Shown: positions 1 through 7,755 of the stretch, one piece after another
Layout: each line of letters opens with the position of its first letter
How positions within the stretch are numbered: position 1 is the first letter of the stretch
Origin: an uncultured Clostridium sp.
GTDB taxonomy: Bacteria; Bacillota; Clostridia; TANB77; CAG-508
Assembly: GCA_948471035.1 (NCBI GenBank)
Contig: CAOKRC010000011.1
Span: 1 to 42,792 of the forward strand
DNA: 42,792 bases
Direction: 5' to 3'
The notes under the pieces: model-generated
What the model was told of the DNA's origin: nothing
The model's input: the letters and a program-made list of their open reading frames with translations, nothing else
The model's database searches: none
Position numbers and translations under genes: made by a program

Positions 1-16
1 TTTGGTATATATACCC

Positions 17-181
17 TCAATGTAATTTAAGTATATAATAAATATTTCTATGTGGGTCTGCATCTACTAATAATACTTTTTTATTATTTTTTGTTAATGC
101 TATACCTAAATTAAAAGTTGTTGTTGTCTTTCCTACTCCACCCTTTTGGTTTGCTATTGCTATCGTTTTGCATTTTGACAT
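17..181 (-). pseudogene. ParA-type ATPase, N-terminal fragment
   Basis: A 54-codon reading frame begins at an ATG 7-8 bases after a good AGGAGG-type ribosome binding site. Its first 20 residues contain the deviant Walker A motif [10 protein letters not shown], and LLVDADP follows near residue 40, as in ParA/Soj/MinD ATPases. These proteins bind ATP and segregate plasmids or chromosomes. The frame stops at residue 54, whereas the family is about 250 residues, and the residues after DADP (HRNIYYILK) already depart from the usual DPQGN consensus. No CGG codon lies at the break, so this looks like true truncation. It suggests a decayed plasmid or integrative element at the window edge. Confidence 0.75.
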
Positions 182-294
182 TTGCTTTGCCTCCTTCCTT
201 TTAAATTTAGCCTTTTATTAAAGGCTATGTAACATTTCATATTGAAATGGAAAAAGCGAATTAATTTAGGTTATCAACTCGCTTCTATATGTCT

Positions 295-666
295 TTATCT
301 TTCTTTTTCCTTTGTTCTTTTTTTCCTCTCTTCTAGTTCTTTTTTTCTATTCTCACACCTTATAAGTCTATTTTTTTCTTGTCTTTCGCAAAACTCAACT
401 CCAAAATATTTAGCAGTTCTTATTACTTCCTGTCTTATTTTGATAACTTCTATTCTTTTATCATTATCGTATTCTCTTATAATATTAGGTATTTGTTGTC
501 GTGTTTTAATGTCTGGAAATATTATATTATCATCTTTTATTTCCCATTGCTTATATCTTAATAGATACCCTAAAAATCCTTTTTGTCCATCTTCATCATA
601 TCGATGCAATATTTCATAATTAAATAATTCTTTATTGTTATACTTTAAAATTTTTTCTTGTTCCAT
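295..666 (-). CDS. Hypothetical charged protein
   Basis: The product is 123 residues, unrecognised, and rich in Lys, Glu and Arg, with a highly charged C-terminal third ending in a KKELEERKKRTKEKER-type tail that may be helical. A TAGGAGG ribosome binding site sits five bases before the ATG, so the start is secure. There is no signal peptide or membrane segment. It lies between a ParA fragment and other small unknown genes on the same strand, a neighbourhood typical of plasmid-derived accessory DNA. I cannot assign a function. Confidence 0.6.
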   Translation of the reverse strand: MEQEKILKYNNKELFNYEILHRYDEDGQKGFLGYLLRYKQWEIKDDNIIFPDIKTRQQIPNIIREYDNDKRIEVIKIRQEVIRTAKYFGVEFCERQEKNRLIRCENRKKELEERKKRTKEKER

Positions 667-720
667 TTTTACCTCCTACCATAGATTACAATTTATTTTT
701 TATTAATACAAATGTGTAAA

Positions 721-1020
721 TTATCTTACATCTTTATTTTTATTGTGCTTTTTCTCATATTCTTTCTTTATTCTTGAATGAATCTTTACTGCATTATTAT
801 TGTCATATTCTTTTTCTATTGATATTTTTCCTTTCTCCAAGAAGTCTTTTGAAAGAATAAACTCTCCTGTATCTAAAAATTCATATCTACCCTCTTTATC
901 TTTGCCAACATACATTGCTGTAACAGGTATATTGCAATTACTTGAAATAGGAATATTTACTGTCAAAAATGTTCCTATTTCTAATTTTTCTAAATATTCT
1001 ATTGCCTCATCTTTTTGCAT
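721..1020 (-). CDS. Hypothetical small protein
   Basis: The product is 99 residues from the ATG preceded by AAGGAGG nine bases upstream. A longer frame reaching 1047 exists but lacks its own ribosome binding site. The middle (about residues 20-60: FLTVNIPIS, VTAMYVGKDKEGRYEFLDTGEFILS) looks like a small beta-barrel-type fold, as in domains that bind peptides or nucleic acid. The C-terminus is very basic. There is no transmembrane segment or signal peptide. Same strand and accessory neighbourhood as the genes on either side. Function unknown. Confidence 0.6.
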   Translation of the reverse strand: MQKDEAIEYLEKLEIGTFLTVNIPISSNCNIPVTAMYVGKDKEGRYEFLDTGEFILSKDFLEKGKISIEKEYDNNNAVKIHSRIKKEYEKKHNKNKDVR

Positions 1021-1103
1021 AGTATCATTCCTCCTTTTTAAACACAAAAAAATAACAAGTCATTAAAACTTGTTACTAAAAAATTATATATTTAGTTATT
1101 ACA

Positions 1104-1196
1104 TTAATTTTCTTTTGGTAATACTTCTTTGCAGTAATCTTCTATTATTTCTAATATTTCATCATCATTTGAAAAATCATTTATCTTTTCTTCCAT
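1104..1196 (-). CDS. Very small acidic ORF (30 aa)
   Basis: ATG follows a GGAGG site with suitable spacing and the frame runs 30 codons to TAA. The peptide starts MEEKINDFSNDDEILE and is acidic and probably helical. It ends eight bases from the TTA stop-side of the next gene upstream in a co-directional row, so it may be the middle gene of a small operon. Short length keeps confidence moderate. No function is apparent. Confidence 0.45.
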   Translation of the reverse strand: MEEKINDFSNDDEILEIIEDYCKEVLPKEN

Positions 1197-1208
1197 AGAT
1201 ACCTCCAT

Positions 1209-1559
1209 TTATCTCTCTGCTCTTTCTTTTTTTATTTTTTGGTTTGGAAAGTTTATTATTCCTTTTTCAAAATCAACATCTTCCCATTTAAGATTTTTTA
1301 TATCTTCCCAAGAAACATCTGCATCTTTTTTTAAAGTTCTAAATCCTAAATATAATTCTTTATCTATTCCAAAATATCTAGCAAATTGAAAAAAGTCATT
1401 AATGTCTACATTGTCGCTTTCATTAAAACCAAATTTCTTTAATAATTCATTTTCTTTTTCTCTACTTAAAAATATATCACTTGTTTGTTCATTTTGTATA
1501 TTATAATTTCTATCTTTTAATAATTTTTCTAATTTTTCTGATATTTTAATTTCTTTCAT
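1209..1559 (-). CDS. Hypothetical protein with integrase-like C-terminal stretch
   Basis: The product is 116 residues, with GGAGG seven bases before the ATG. The first 75 residues are unrecognised and charged. Residues about 82-104 (WEDIKNLKWEDVDFEKGII) resemble the 'L.W.DIDF..' segment of tyrosine recombinases, the part just after the first catalytic Arg. However, the catalytic Arg context is missing and the protein ends where the His-X-X-Arg box would follow. It may be a remnant of an integrase spliced to another N-terminus, or the match may be chance. It lies beside the iteron-like repeats at 1590-1699. Confidence 0.5.
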   Translation of the reverse strand: MKEIKISEKLEKLLKDRNYNIQNEQTSDIFLSREKENELLKKFGFNESDNVDINDFFQFARYFGIDKELYLGFRTLKKDADVSWEDIKNLKWEDVDFEKGIINFPNQKIKKERAER

Positions 1560-1635
1560 TCTTTTCCTCCAAAAATATTTGTTTTTTTCATTACACGAAT
1601 TTTACACGAATTAGGTCACAAACTTTTTTTGTTTG

Positions 1636-1699
1636 TTTAGTTTTATTTAGTTTTTTTAGGCTTATTTAGTCATTTTTTACTAAACTAAATAAAACTAAA
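1636..1699. repeat. 18-bp perfect inverted repeat in TTTAG-rich intergenic DNA
   Basis: Arms 1636-1653 and 1682-1699 are exact reverse complements (TTTAGTTTTATTTAGTTT). Further TTTAG/CTAAA copies continue to about 1726. The density of one pentamer recalls iteron arrays at plasmid or phage origins, but no replication initiator gene is present. Confidence 0.55.
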
Positions 1700-1736
1700 A
1701 GGGACTAAAAGTGGCTAAATAAAGCCATTCTTGGTG

Positions 1737-2013
1737 TTAATCATAATATGACACAAAGTACTCCACACTATTGCCGAGGGAAAAACTCTTTGAATTCACT
1801 ATAAAGTTGTCCAGCTAGTGTCTTATTATGTGCTAAAACGAGTGTAGGTTTTTGTACTTTTTCAATTATATTTGCCATTGTGAATGTTTTTCCTGAACCC
1901 GTAACTCCTAGAAGCGTCTGGAATTTCTTACCTTCCATTATTCCTTTACTTAGGATTTCTATTGCCTGTGGTTGGTCACCAGTTGGCTTATAATTTGATA
2001 CTAATTTAAACAT
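1737..2013 (-). pseudogene. uvrB: UvrB N-terminal relic with internal CGG +1 site
   Basis: After AAGGAGG and ATG, the frame encodes the conserved N-terminus of the excinuclease helicase subunit: [14 protein letters not shown], the Walker A GVTGSGKT and [17 protein letters not shown]. At codon 80 (1776-1774) CGG is followed in frame by CAA and TAG. Skipping its C gives [13 protein letters not shown], the exact continuation of UvrB, before TAA at 1739. The real protein is about 660 residues, so this is a broken copy truncated after about 92 residues. The CGG site predates or accompanies the break and matches those in intact genes of the window. A full uvrB should exist elsewhere. Confidence 0.85.
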
Positions 2014-2071
2014 TTTTCCTCCTTTGTGACCGATTAAAAGAACAACTATCCACCAAAAATTCGTGTAATAT

Positions 2072-2100
2072 ATCGAACAATTTCGTGTAATTTGTTCGAT
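2072..2100. promoter_or_regulatory. Palindrome ATCGAACAA / TTGTTCGAT around an ATTACACGAAA motif
   Basis: Nine-base arms at 2072-2080 and 2092-2100 are perfect inverted repeats. The 11-base spacer is itself one of the repeated ATTACACGAAT-like motifs. The site is 60-90 bases upstream of the uvrB relic start, where a repressor site might be. The arms contain CGAAC/GTTCG, but the spacing does not fit a Gram-positive LexA box. Role unknown. Confidence 0.45.
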
Positions 2101-2215
2101 TTTTTTCGTTTTTTGGTAAACATAAATGTCGATTACACGAATACGGCACAAACTTTATATTTTTATTTCATATTTATAATGCTTTTAATTTTATTTACAT
2201 ATAATCTCATATATT

Positions 2216-2830
2216 TCATTTGGGTTTCACAAAAAAAGTAGGGTTTACTGTTGATAATGTTTCAAAAGAATCCATTCCATATAAAACAGCTATTGTATCT
2301 ATCTTGCAATAGTTTCCTGCCTCAATATCACTTTTCCTATCGACTATCATTATTGCTTTATTAGAATCAATTTCTCGTGTTACATATTTTAACATTTCTT
2401 TTTTATTTTGGTTTGGAAACTCACTGCACATGCCTATAACATTATCAAAATATTGGCCTATCTCTAAAAATTCTAAAATCTTTATTGTAGTCTCTCTTGA
2501 TTTTAAAGTAACAACATTTAGACTCTTTCCTTTTTCCTTTAATCTTTCTAATAATTCTTTTATTCCATCATATATTTTAGAAAGTTCAATTGTATTTTCA
2601 GCTTGATATTTTTTATATAGTTCAATTGCTCTTTTTATATCATCTTCATCTTTTAAGAATTTTGAAAAAGATTCTTTTAGCGGTGGTCCACAAAAGATTC
2701 TTCCTAAATTATCTATATTATCTGTATTTATAGATAATTCATTAAGTGCATATTTTGCTGATTCTGCTGTTCCTTCCACAGTATTAACTAGTGTACCATC
2801 AAAATCAAAGTAAATATATTCATAATCCAT
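2216..2830 (-). CDS. HAD-family phosphatase (phosphoglycolate phosphatase-like)
   Basis: The product is 204 residues from the ATG preceded by GAGGA. A longer frame to 2860 would overlap the upstream gene. Motif I is FDFDGTLVNT near residue 9 (nucleophile and acid/base Asp). A GPPLKESF segment follows in the cap region, then motif II around NVVTLKS, a conserved Lys region (QNKKEML) and motif III IVDRKSDIEAG. These residues define a Mg2+-dependent hydrolase of haloacid dehalogenase subclass I, usually acting on small phosphorylated metabolites. The exact substrate cannot be read from sequence. It lies 22 bases after the DUF1016 gene and is probably cotranscribed with it. Confidence 0.85.
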   Translation of the reverse strand: MDYEYIYFDFDGTLVNTVEGTAESAKYALNELSINTDNIDNLGRIFCGPPLKESFSKFLKDEDDIKRAIELYKKYQAENTIELSKIYDGIKELLERLKEKGKSLNVVTLKSRETTIKILEFLEIGQYFDNVIGMCSEFPNQNKKEMLKYVTREIDSNKAIMIVDRKSDIEAGNYCKIDTIAVLYGMDSFETLSTVNPTFFVKPK

Positions 2831-2852
2831 TTTACATTCCTCATAAAAATCA

Positions 2853-3998
2853 TTATACACTATCTTTTTCGTTTTCTTTTGCTAATTCTATTAGTTCTTT
2901 CTCATCTTTTATAATCTTAAGTAATTCTTCCTTCGTTGGTAAGTAAGTTAGATATTTTGAAGCATAAACATTTTTTATATCATCACCTAATGTCATTTCT
3001 ACAACAGCATCATCTTTATCTGCACATAATAATATTCCTATTGGTTCATTTTCTCCATCTATCATTTGAGTCTTTTTATAATAATTTACATACATTTGCA
3101 TTTGTCCAATATCTTGATGAGTTAGTTTTCCAATTTTTAAATCTATTATTACAAAACATTTAGCAAGGCGGTTATAAAATATTAAATCTGGATAATAATA
3201 TTCAGAACCAATTTTAATTCTTTGTTGACTAGCTACAAATGAGAAACCTCGTCCTAGCTCTAATAGAAATTCAGTTAAATGAGAAATTAATGCTTTTTCT
3301 AAATCTGTTTCTAAATAATTTTTATTTTCTTTTAGTCCCGCAAATTCAAAAATATAAGGAGTTTTTAAAAGTTCCTCTGGTTGCTTTTCAATTAAGCCTT
3401 TGGTTGACTCTAGCATAATCTTGTTTTTATCTGGTGATATTAAATATCTATCATATAGTTTCGTATTTATTTGTCTTCTTAATTCTCTACAACCCCAATT
3501 AGACTTAATACTTTCAATTTCATAGAATTCTCTTTCTTCTTTTCTATCTATTTTAATTAATTCTTGAAAATGTGCCCAACTCAATTCGGTCGACACTGTC
3601 GACCAAATTGGATACATTTCATAAAATCTTCGCATTCTTCTAATACTAACTGGAGAAAAACCACCACCAAATTCATTAGTTAGTTTGTCCGATAATACAT
3701 CTATTATCTTTCTTCCATAACTTGCTTTTTTACTGTTTTCGAACAATTCATATGTAATTTTCCCAACATACCAATAAACTTCAACCATAGTTGTATCAAT
3801 ATGCTTTAACATTTTACTTCGTGCAACAATAATTCTATTTCTAATATCATCATATATTTTTTCAATGTCTATTAAATTATTTTCTGTCTTACTTACACTT
3901 ATTTGTTTAGATGTATTTTTATTATTCATAGTTATCAACTCACTTTCATTTTTAAATGATTGTAACATATTTATATTTCTCTTTTCAACATTTTTCAC
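2853..3998 (-). CDS. DUF1016/YhcG family PDDEXK nuclease
   Basis: The product is up to 381 residues. The N-terminal DUF1016 domain has the typical 'ARSKMLKHIDTTMVEVYWYVGK' to 'GFSPVSIRRMRRFYEMYP' and 'LSWAHFQELI' signatures. The C-terminal PD-(D/E)XK domain shows GSEYYYPDLIFYN and CFVIIDLKIGKL, giving the catalytic D...DxK set, followed by DIGQMQMYVNYY. Such proteins are found singly or near restriction and defence genes; their target is not settled. The start is uncertain because three in-frame ATGs (3998, 3968, 3929) all have weak ribosome sites. No restriction-modification partner is visible, only the HAD gene downstream. Confidence 0.85.
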   Translation of the reverse strand: MKNVEKRNINMLQSFKNESELITMNNKNTSKQISVSKTENNLIDIEKIYDDIRNRIIVARSKMLKHIDTTMVEVYWYVGKITYELFENSKKASYGRKIIDVLSDKLTNEFGGGFSPVSIRRMRRFYEMYPIWSTVSTELSWAHFQELIKIDRKEEREFYEIESIKSNWGCRELRRQINTKLYDRYLISPDKNKIMLESTKGLIEKQPEELLKTPYIFEFAGLKENKNYLETDLEKALISHLTEFLLELGRGFSFVASQQRIKIGSEYYYPDLIFYNRLAKCFVIIDLKIGKLTHQDIGQMQMYVNYYKKTQMIDGENEPIGILLCADKDDAVVEMTLGDDIKNVYASKYLTYLPTKEELLKIIKDEKELIELAKENEKDSV

Positions 3999-4141
3999 TT
4001 ACACAAATCATAATCTTTCAATGCTTGTTTATGATATGAATTTTCTCCTTTTATATTATTTTCTAACAGCATTATATCACGTGGTACAAATGTTTGTAAA
4101 CTTGTTTTACTATTTTTTAATATTTTATAGTTAAAATATTA

Positions 4142-4173
4142 AAAATGGTAACTATATTCTTAGTCACCATTTT
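4142..4173 (-). terminator. Hairpin terminator after the acyltransferase/GT8 operon
   Basis: Arms 4142-4152 and 4163-4173 pair over 10 of 11 bases. On the minus strand the hairpin comes 12 bases after the stop of the last acyltransferase gene and is followed by a short U-rich run. Confidence 0.6.
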
Positions 4174-4184
4174 ATACACTTATT

Positions 4185-4985
4185 TTAATTATCTTTTTTA
4201 ATATACTTTATATACTCAATATTGCTATTTTTACTTCTTTCTACCATACATTCATAAACTCTGTCTCGTAAATCTTTTTGCCTCTCTTTTTTTGTTAAAT
4301 CTTTATTCGTAAAAAATGGTCCATCAATATAACTAACTATTTTTACTTTATCTTTTCTTTTTTCATCTTTAACATATGTATTAGTTACCGAAAACACTGG
4401 CACATCTTGTTCTACTGGATATTTGAACGATACATCTTTAAATGGCCTTATACTAGTATAATATGGCCAAATATGTGCTTCTGGATATATTGTTATAGAG
4501 CATCCTTTTTGTATTCTCTTTTCTATTACTTGTAAAAAATTCTTCATTGCTTTTTTATCCCCTGGAATTGGAATTGCACCTAACATTTCTACTATTGTTT
4601 TTAAAAATTTCATTGATATATTTTCAGGATTTACTATAAAATAATTCCTTTTAGGATAATTTGCAAGGCTTGGTATAAATGTATCTGCAAATGCTTGGGT
4701 ATGGTTAGCATATATGAAATATCCTTCTCTTTTATACTGTTTTAGCTTTTCTTTTCCAACATATTTTATTTTAAATTTTATTTTAGCATATAAAAATTTA
4801 ATAGGCATACTTATAATGTTTTGCAATAAGTAGGAAAATACATTCCAAAAAGGATTTTTGTGTATGTATTTATAGTTTTCGTCTATTACTCTAGGTATTA
4901 TTTTTGCAGTAGAAAATTCTTCATTTAATTCATCTTTGTAATAAATGATTTTTCTATTTTCCAAATTAACCTCCATCTTAATCAC
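4185..4985 (-). CDS. PlsC-like lysophospholipid acyltransferase
   Basis: The product is 266 residues. The acyltransferase core begins near residue 87 with YANHTQAFADTF, a His and Asp separated by five residues rather than the classical four. IYPEAHIWPYY follows near residue 168 in place of the EGTR block. A hydrophobic region near residues 46-65 could sit on the membrane. Such enzymes transfer acyl chains to glycerol or glycolipid acceptors at the inner leaflet. The start is GTG, overlapping the TAG of the upstream gene (TAGTG); an ATG three codons later is an alternative. It is the last gene of a four-gene operon. Confidence 0.8.
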   Translation of the reverse strand: MIKMEVNLENRKIIYYKDELNEEFSTAKIIPRVIDENYKYIHKNPFWNVFSYLLQNIISMPIKFLYAKIKFKIKYVGKEKLKQYKREGYFIYANHTQAFADTFIPSLANYPKRNYFIVNPENISMKFLKTIVEMLGAIPIPGDKKAMKNFLQVIEKRIQKGCSITIYPEAHIWPYYTSIRPFKDVSFKYPVEQDVPVFSVTNTYVKDEKRKDKVKIVSYIDGPFFTNKDLTKKERQKDLRDRVYECMVERSKNSNIEYIKYIKKDN

Positions 4986-5866
4986 TATACCCCTACTTCT
5001 TCATTATCTGTATTATATTCAAGTGGAATTCCATAGAAATTTTCATATATTCTTTTCCAGATTTCATAATTTTTTTGTTTCATTAATTCTGTATTTTCTT
5101 TTTTAGATTTATTCTTATCTGGATAAATTGGTTCTTCTATATTTATTGTATATTCTTGTATTGGAAAACCATCTTCACCTATTTTATCACCATCTTCCAT
5201 TGTTATAAATATTGGAATAATAGGCACTTTATTTCTAGCAGCTAAATTGTATGCTCCTGGTTTTAATGGCTTTGGTTTTTTATAATTCCACCACATACTT
5301 TGCTCAGGATAGATTAATATAAAATCTCCCCTTGAAAGTATTACGTCAACAGCCCTTACAAATTCTTCCATAGTTTTTTTGTTAGAACTTAATGGTAGCG
5401 TATCACAGTTTCTAAAGAAGAATCCATACAATCCCGGAAAATTTGTATAGTTCCCCTCTCTTATTACTTTATATAATTTTTTGGTTTTAGATAAACTTGT
5501 ATTTCTAAATACATCTTCTATTGAAAATGAATCAAATGGATTAAAATGATTACATGTTAACATTGCACCACTATTTTCTACTTTTTCTAAATTTTCAATA
5601 CCATTTACTTGTTTTATTATAAGTTTACTCTCTTTTATAATATCATCTAAAAATCTTTCGCCTATCATATTTGCTATTTTATTTTTTAATTTACTATATC
5701 TTTTTTCTTTTAAATAATCTATATTTTCTGGTGTTAATATAATATTTTCTGGATCATCTTCTACATCTATATCAAATTTTCCCTCTCGTTCAAGTTTATT
5801 TATCTTCCCAAATATCTTTAATCTATCTTGAGATTTTTCAATTAACTTTTCCTTCTCTTGTTTCAT
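4985..5866 (-). CDS. PlsC-like acyltransferase with HX4D motif
   Basis: The product is 293 residues. The catalytic HX4D motif is CNHFNPFDSF near residue 107. The later blocks are ILIYPEQSMWWNY and LKPGAYNLAARNKVPIIPIFI, typical of the 1-acylglycerol-phosphate acyltransferase superfamily. The first 80 residues are charged and unusual for PlsC, perhaps a specificity or docking segment. AGGAGAG precedes the ATG. The gene is coupled to its neighbours by one-base overlaps on both sides. The pairing with a second, divergent acyltransferase and two GT8 enzymes suggests acylation of a sugar-containing envelope lipid, which is inference. Confidence 0.82.
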   Translation of the reverse strand: MKQEKEKLIEKSQDRLKIFGKINKLEREGKFDIDVEDDPENIILTPENIDYLKEKRYSKLKNKIANMIGERFLDDIIKESKLIIKQVNGIENLEKVENSGAMLTCNHFNPFDSFSIEDVFRNTSLSKTKKLYKVIREGNYTNFPGLYGFFFRNCDTLPLSSNKKTMEEFVRAVDVILSRGDFILIYPEQSMWWNYKKPKPLKPGAYNLAARNKVPIIPIFITMEDGDKIGEDGFPIQEYTINIEEPIYPDKNKSKKENTELMKQKNYEIWKRIYENFYGIPLEYNTDNEEVGV

Positions 5867-6804
5867 TAGTCTCTCCTATATTTTCTATCATCTCCTACAC
5901 AATCATTTTCTTTTTGTGCAAGTTTTTGCAATTTTATATTTCCTTCATTATATTTTTCTCTATCTTCATCTGTAAAATTTGCTTTAATCTCTAATATTTT
6001 ATCATAAAATTCTGTTTCTTTAGCATACTTCCAAAAATATTCTTCATATAATATATTTTCAAAGTGCCAAGGTTTGAATGCTAAATTATAGTGAATTAAA
6101 TGTAAATCATCCCTTTTACTAACATCTCCGCCTACTGGCATTCTATTCCAATTTTTATCAAGTAATGTTACTCTTCCCTTACATAATCTATTTAAATAGT
6201 CTTGGTCTTGTGCTACTGAAAATCTTACTGTTCCTAATAGATACACAAATTTTTCTTGGAAGTTAAACTTCCTAAGTGCATCTAAATTCATTAATAATAT
6301 TCCTGCATTAAAATATTTTCTATAATCTGCAACTCCAACTACTAATTCAGCATAATTTCTAAATACTTCTATTGTTTGTATTACATCATCTGGTGCAGCA
6401 CCTACTAAATTATCTCCTAAATCTGTATTATATAAATCTGCTATATCTGCTAATATTGCAATATCGCTATCTAAATATAATGCTTTATCATACTCAGGAT
6501 ATAATTCTGGTATAAATAATCTAAAATATGTAGTTGCTGAAAAATAATCTCTTGTATATAATTTATCTTTTATTGTTTCTATGTAACTGGTTAAATTAAC
6601 AAATTCTATATTTACATTATCACACATATAATTGCAAATTGTTTTTTGATTTTCTTCTGTTACATTTGTATATAATACTCTTATATTATAGTAATTTTCC
6701 TTTGATGCATTATCTTTTAATGATTTAATAGCTACTGCTAAAAATGGAATATATTCATCATCTATTGCAAAAAATATTGGTATTTCATTATTTCTTTTAT
6801 TCAT
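5866..6804 (-). CDS. Glycosyltransferase family 8 protein
   Basis: The product is 312 residues. It begins with IPIFFAIDDEYIPFLAVAIKSL, the typical GT8 nucleotide-sugar binding start. It carries the metal-binding DXD as LYLDSDIAIL near residue 107, FNAGILLMNLDALR near 165, and the C-terminal LIHYNLAFKPWH motif. These retaining enzymes move hexoses from UDP- or other activated sugars, often onto lipids or lipooligosaccharide. GAGGAAG precedes the ATG inside the end of the upstream gene. It overlaps the next GT8 gene by eight bases, so the two are translationally coupled. Confidence 0.88.
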   Translation of the reverse strand: MNKRNNEIPIFFAIDDEYIPFLAVAIKSLKDNASKENYYNIRVLYTNVTEENQKTICNYMCDNVNIEFVNLTSYIETIKDKLYTRDYFSATTYFRLFIPELYPEYDKALYLDSDIAILADIADLYNTDLGDNLVGAAPDDVIQTIEVFRNYAELVVGVADYRKYFNAGILLMNLDALRKFNFQEKFVYLLGTVRFSVAQDQDYLNRLCKGRVTLLDKNWNRMPVGGDVSKRDDLHLIHYNLAFKPWHFENILYEEYFWKYAKETEFYDKILEIKANFTDEDREKYNEGNIKLQKLAQKENDCVGDDRKYRRD

Positions 6805-7645
6805 ATATTTCTACTTCCTCTCTACTTTCTTCATATTCTTCTTTCCATTTCTTATACTCTTCTAAATCAGTATCAAAAGTATGACATTTTAACACTTTGT
6901 GGACTTCTTCAATATTCCATTGTTTATAATTCTCTGTTCGTGGATATGGCCATAATAGTAGTCTTTTACAGAAGTGACATATAACTGTATCTTTTTTATT
7001 AAATTTAGATTGCTCATTATATATTCTTGGAATTATTAGTTTGCTTGTTGTTGCTCTATATATTGCATCTTGGTCTGCAAATAACATCTTTTTAGTTCTA
7101 ATTAAATTACGTGCTTTTTCTAAAAGATTGGTTTCTCTTATTTTTTTCATATTAAGTAATAGCATCCCTGCATTTATGTAATCTGGCCAAATAAATACTG
7201 AACCATACTTTTCTTTAACTACAGCATATTCATATTTTGAAACATCTATACTATATAATTTTGAAATATCGTCCGCAGCCATCATATCTATATCAAGATA
7301 TAAAACTTTGTCTGGTATTTCTGGCACCAAGTCTGCAAGTAATCTTAATAATGTATATGGTGTACAATATGCTGTTTCATTTTTACATTTATTAAATTCC
7401 TTTTCATATAAATCTGTTACATCTATTTTTATAACTTCATTATCAATGTTTTTTGATTTCACAACTTTATTTAAGAACTCAATTTGATTGTTTGTGATAC
7501 TTTTATATTCATATTTTATTCTTGAAAGATCCATTGTGAATATATAGCATCTTATTGTTTCTTTTGTTTTATTTGTGATTGAAATAAGTTCTGTAAGTGC
7601 TCCATCAAATACTTTGATATTTCCACATAATAGTATATTTATCAT
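6797..7645 (-). CDS. Glycosyltransferase family 8 protein (second copy)
   Basis: The product is 282 residues. The DXD motif is LYLDIDMMAADDI near residue 114, followed by YINAGMLLLNMKKIRE and a C-terminal HFC..LLLWPYP that replaces the usual HY...KPW. It is therefore a divergent GT8 family member, probably with a different acceptor from its neighbour. It is the first gene of the operon running to 4185, and its ATG follows a GGGGAAAA purine run. About 110 bases without a gene separate it from 7756, where the promoter should lie. Confidence 0.82.
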   Translation of the reverse strand: MINILLCGNIKVFDGALTELISITNKTKETIRCYIFTMDLSRIKYEYKSITNNQIEFLNKVVKSKNIDNEVIKIDVTDLYEKEFNKCKNETAYCTPYTLLRLLADLVPEIPDKVLYLDIDMMAADDISKLYSIDVSKYEYAVVKEKYGSVFIWPDYINAGMLLLNMKKIRETNLLEKARNLIRTKKMLFADQDAIYRATTSKLIIPRIYNEQSKFNKKDTVICHFCKRLLLWPYPRTENYKQWNIEEVHKVLKCHTFDTDLEEYKKWKEEYEESREEVEIYE

Positions 7646-7755
7646 CTTTTTTCCCCTAATATTTTACTTTTCTATTATATATTAAACATGATTTTTTTTC
7701 AATACTCCACAACGAATAATTAGTCAAGTTTAATTAATGTCACAATGCAATATTG

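Larger units (their letters stand above)
1590..2142. repeat. Five copies of an ATTACACGAAT-like motif flanking the uvrB relic
   Basis: The 11-mer ATTACACGAAT or a one-base variant occurs at 1590-1600, 1601-1611 and 2132-2142 on the plus strand, and inverted at 2059-2069 and 2081-2091. The copies at 1601 and 2132 are also followed by similar sequence (..GG.CACAAACTTT), so they form longer direct repeats either side of the uvrB relic. They could be iterons, recombinase sites or operators. Confidence 0.6.

Noticed and set aside
242..619. Plus-strand Leu/Ser/Phe-rich frames opposite minus-strand genes, here and elsewhere
   Set aside because: They are antisense shadows of AT-rich genes, without ribosome sites or family signatures.
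2072..2100. LexA (SOS) box upstream of the uvrB relic
   Set aside because: CGAAC and GTTCG are present, but the spacing is far longer than the four bases of the Gram-positive SOS box.
3588..3604. GGTCGAC-ACT-GTCGACC palindrome
   Set aside because: It lies inside the DUF1016 coding region and encodes an ordinary peptide; no sign of regulatory use.
4700..4730. Acyltransferase at 4185 considered broken because His and Asp are five residues apart
   Set aside because: I recall the HTQ..(A/G)D spacing from related clostridial acyltransferases, and the rest of the protein is intact.
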